This document shows, one piece after another, positions 22,628-23,648 of a stretch of 23,648 nt of DNA. Origin of the DNA: Chloroflexota bacterium (GTDB lineage: Bacteria; Chloroflexota; UBA6077; JACCZL01); contig JACCZL010000023.1 in the NCBI GenBank assembly GCA_013695975.1, forward strand, positions 1 to 23,648, written 5' to 3'. The translations under genes were made by a program, and so were the position numbers. The notes under the pieces were generated by a model, which worked only from the letters and a program-made list of their open reading frames with translations, ran no database searches and was not told the DNA's origin. How positions within the stretch are numbered: position 1 is the stretch's first letter; every line of letters starts with the position of its first letter.

Positions 22628-23584
22628 AACCGCCGGCTCTGCCGTCGCGGCTCGGGGAGTCGGCCGCTGCGCCTGGCGACGATTCACCAGCCACAAGCCG
22701 AGTAGGATCAGGCCCCCGCACGCGAACGTCAACGGCGTCGGTCGCTCGTCGAGGACGATCGCGGCGAGCGCCGCGGTGAAGACCGGTTGCAGGTACATGA
22801 ACGAGATCGCGCGCGAGGCGTCGACCTCACGCAAACCGTAGATGTAGAACGCCTGACTCAGGCCGGTCACGAAGACGACCATGTACAGGACCGCCAGCCA
22901 CGTCGGCAGCGACCAGGTCAGCACCCGCGGGAGCTCGGCCCAGGCTCCGAGCGCGAGCGTGGCGGGCCAGAGCGCCCCGAGCGCCAGCAGATGCGACACC
23001 GCCAGCACCAACAACGGAGGTCGCCGCGCGAGGAGCGGCTTGCTCAGCAGGGTGTAGCCGCCCCAGCAGACCTGGGCCAGGAGTAGGAAGCCGCTGCCGA
23101 CCACGATCCCGGCGTCCACGGTGTCGAGCTGCCCATCGGTGGCGAGGACCCCGGCCCCGACGAAGGCCAGCCCCATCCCGAGCGCGCGAACGAGACCAAG
23201 ACGCTCGCCAAGAAAGGCCCTCGCCAGCAACGCGGTCCAGATTGGGGCCGTCATCAGGATGAGACCGGCGTAGGTGGCGGGTGTCGTCGCCACCCCGATC
23301 GTGAAGAAGAGCACGCTGCTCCCCGAGCCGAGCATGCCGGCCGTCGCGAGCCGGGCCCATTCTCCCCGCCGCAACGGCGGCCCGAACCGCCGCGTGATCA
23401 AGAAGACGGGCAAGTGGAAGCAGAGCGCCGCGAGGCTGAAGCGGACCAGGGCTAGCAGGACTGGCGTCGCCTCTTGGAGGGCCAGCTTCGAGATGATCGT
23501 GTTGCTGGCCCAGATGAAGACGACGACCGCCAGCAGCACGAGCGGGAGCACCTGACGGCGCTCTGCGCCCGACGAAGGGGGCAT
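22616..23584 (-). CDS. EamA/DMT-family transporter
   Basis: This 322-residue protein has about ten membrane helices in two EamA halves of five each, as usual for the drug/metabolite transporter superfamily. The first half begins VLPLVLLAVVVFIWASNTIISKLAL and includes SSVLFFTIGVATTPATYAGLILMTAPIWTALLA and FLGERL; the second contains the typical AFYIYGLREVDASRAISFMYLQPVFTAALAAIVLDERPT pattern. Substrate is unknown. The gene stands alone on the minus strand. Its last codons, Gly-Arg-Arg-stop, are written entirely by the GGTAGAC repeat. The ATG lacks a ribosome binding site and lies six bases after a -10-like box, suggesting a leaderless transcript. Confidence 0.9.
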   Translation of the reverse strand: MPPSSGAERRQVLPLVLLAVVVFIWASNTIISKLALQEATPVLLALVRFSLAALCFHLPVFLITRRFGPPLRRGEWARLATAGMLGSGSSVLFFTIGVATTPATYAGLILMTAPIWTALLARAFLGERLGLVRALGMGLAFVGAGVLATDGQLDTVDAGIVVGSGFLLLAQVCWGGYTLLSKPLLARRPPLLVLAVSHLLALGALWPATLALGAWAELPRVLTWSLPTWLAVLYMVVFVTGLSQAFYIYGLREVDASRAISFMYLQPVFTAALAAIVLDERPTPLTFACGGLILLGLWLVNRRQAQRPTPRAATAEPAVGRR

Positions 23585-23590
23585 GCGGGA

Positions 23591-23596
23591 ATTATG
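23591..23596 (-). promoter_or_regulatory. -10-like box directly before the transporter start
   Basis: The minus strand reads CATAAT, then six bases, then the ATG at 23584, so transcription would begin at or very near the start codon. No -35 is seen. The remaining bases to the window end show no feature. Confidence 0.35.
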
Positions 23597-23648
23597 CCGC
23601 GCCGGTCGATTCCTACGCGCCCGCCGCGACCACCGGGGAGCCCAGTGG

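Overview
The window is a GC-rich, densely coded bacterial chromosome segment with 22 protein genes, including one of 42 codons, and three tRNA genes. Gene content (a ubiquitin-like/E1 cysteine-synthesis operon of the mycobacterial CysO/CysM/Mec type, an E1 with a fused N-terminal carrier domain, aconitase X, a bacterial Rad52-like protein) and frequent GTG starts suggest a Chloroflexota bacterium, perhaps near Thermomicrobia. This is inference from gene families; no rRNA is present to confirm it. I see no phage, insertion sequence or CRISPR array.

Region 1 (1-4320, minus strand) is one tight operon read from about 4285 down to 65: Rrf2 regulator, CysK, a MoaD-like carrier fused to an E1 (MoeB-like) domain, a free CysO-like carrier, CysM, and a JAMM protease (Mec). 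Together they encode protein-thiocarboxylate cysteine synthesis beside an ordinary O-acetylserine sulfhydrylase. A clear sigma-70-like promoter with an inverted repeat at the start site suggests autoregulation by the Rrf2 protein. The free carrier ends Gly-Gly-Ala, so it probably must be trimmed before use.

Region 2 (4415-9706) holds aconitase X plus an SsuA/NMT1-like lipoprotein (minus), a divergent HpcH/HpaI aldolase (plus), and an M23 peptidase overlapping a stand-alone Lrp/AsnC ligand-binding protein (minus). A long near-perfect inverted repeat separates the convergent aldolase and peptidase genes.

Region 3 (9746-13059, plus) is the riboflavin operon ribD-ribE-ribBA-ribH. It has no room for an FMN riboswitch, and the RibD reductase half looks broken. 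It converges on plsY with stop codons overlapping in a CTAG. plsY and gpsA are divergent and both serve glycerophospholipid synthesis. A NYN-domain nuclease-like gene and a glycosyltransferase follow, also with overlapping stops.

Region 4 (16680-20359) has tRNA-His, tRNA-Arg, an acidic 42-residue peptide gene with a strong ribosome binding site, an unusual membrane protein (DUF2171/PRC-like domain, three membrane segments, two CBS domains) and fumarase C.

Region 5 (20451-23584) holds a Rad52-like annealing protein with a zinc-binding tail behind a promoter carrying a perfect Gram-positive-type SOS box, tRNA-Gly, a class I/II aminotransferase, a GGTAGAC repeat hairpin and an EamA transporter.
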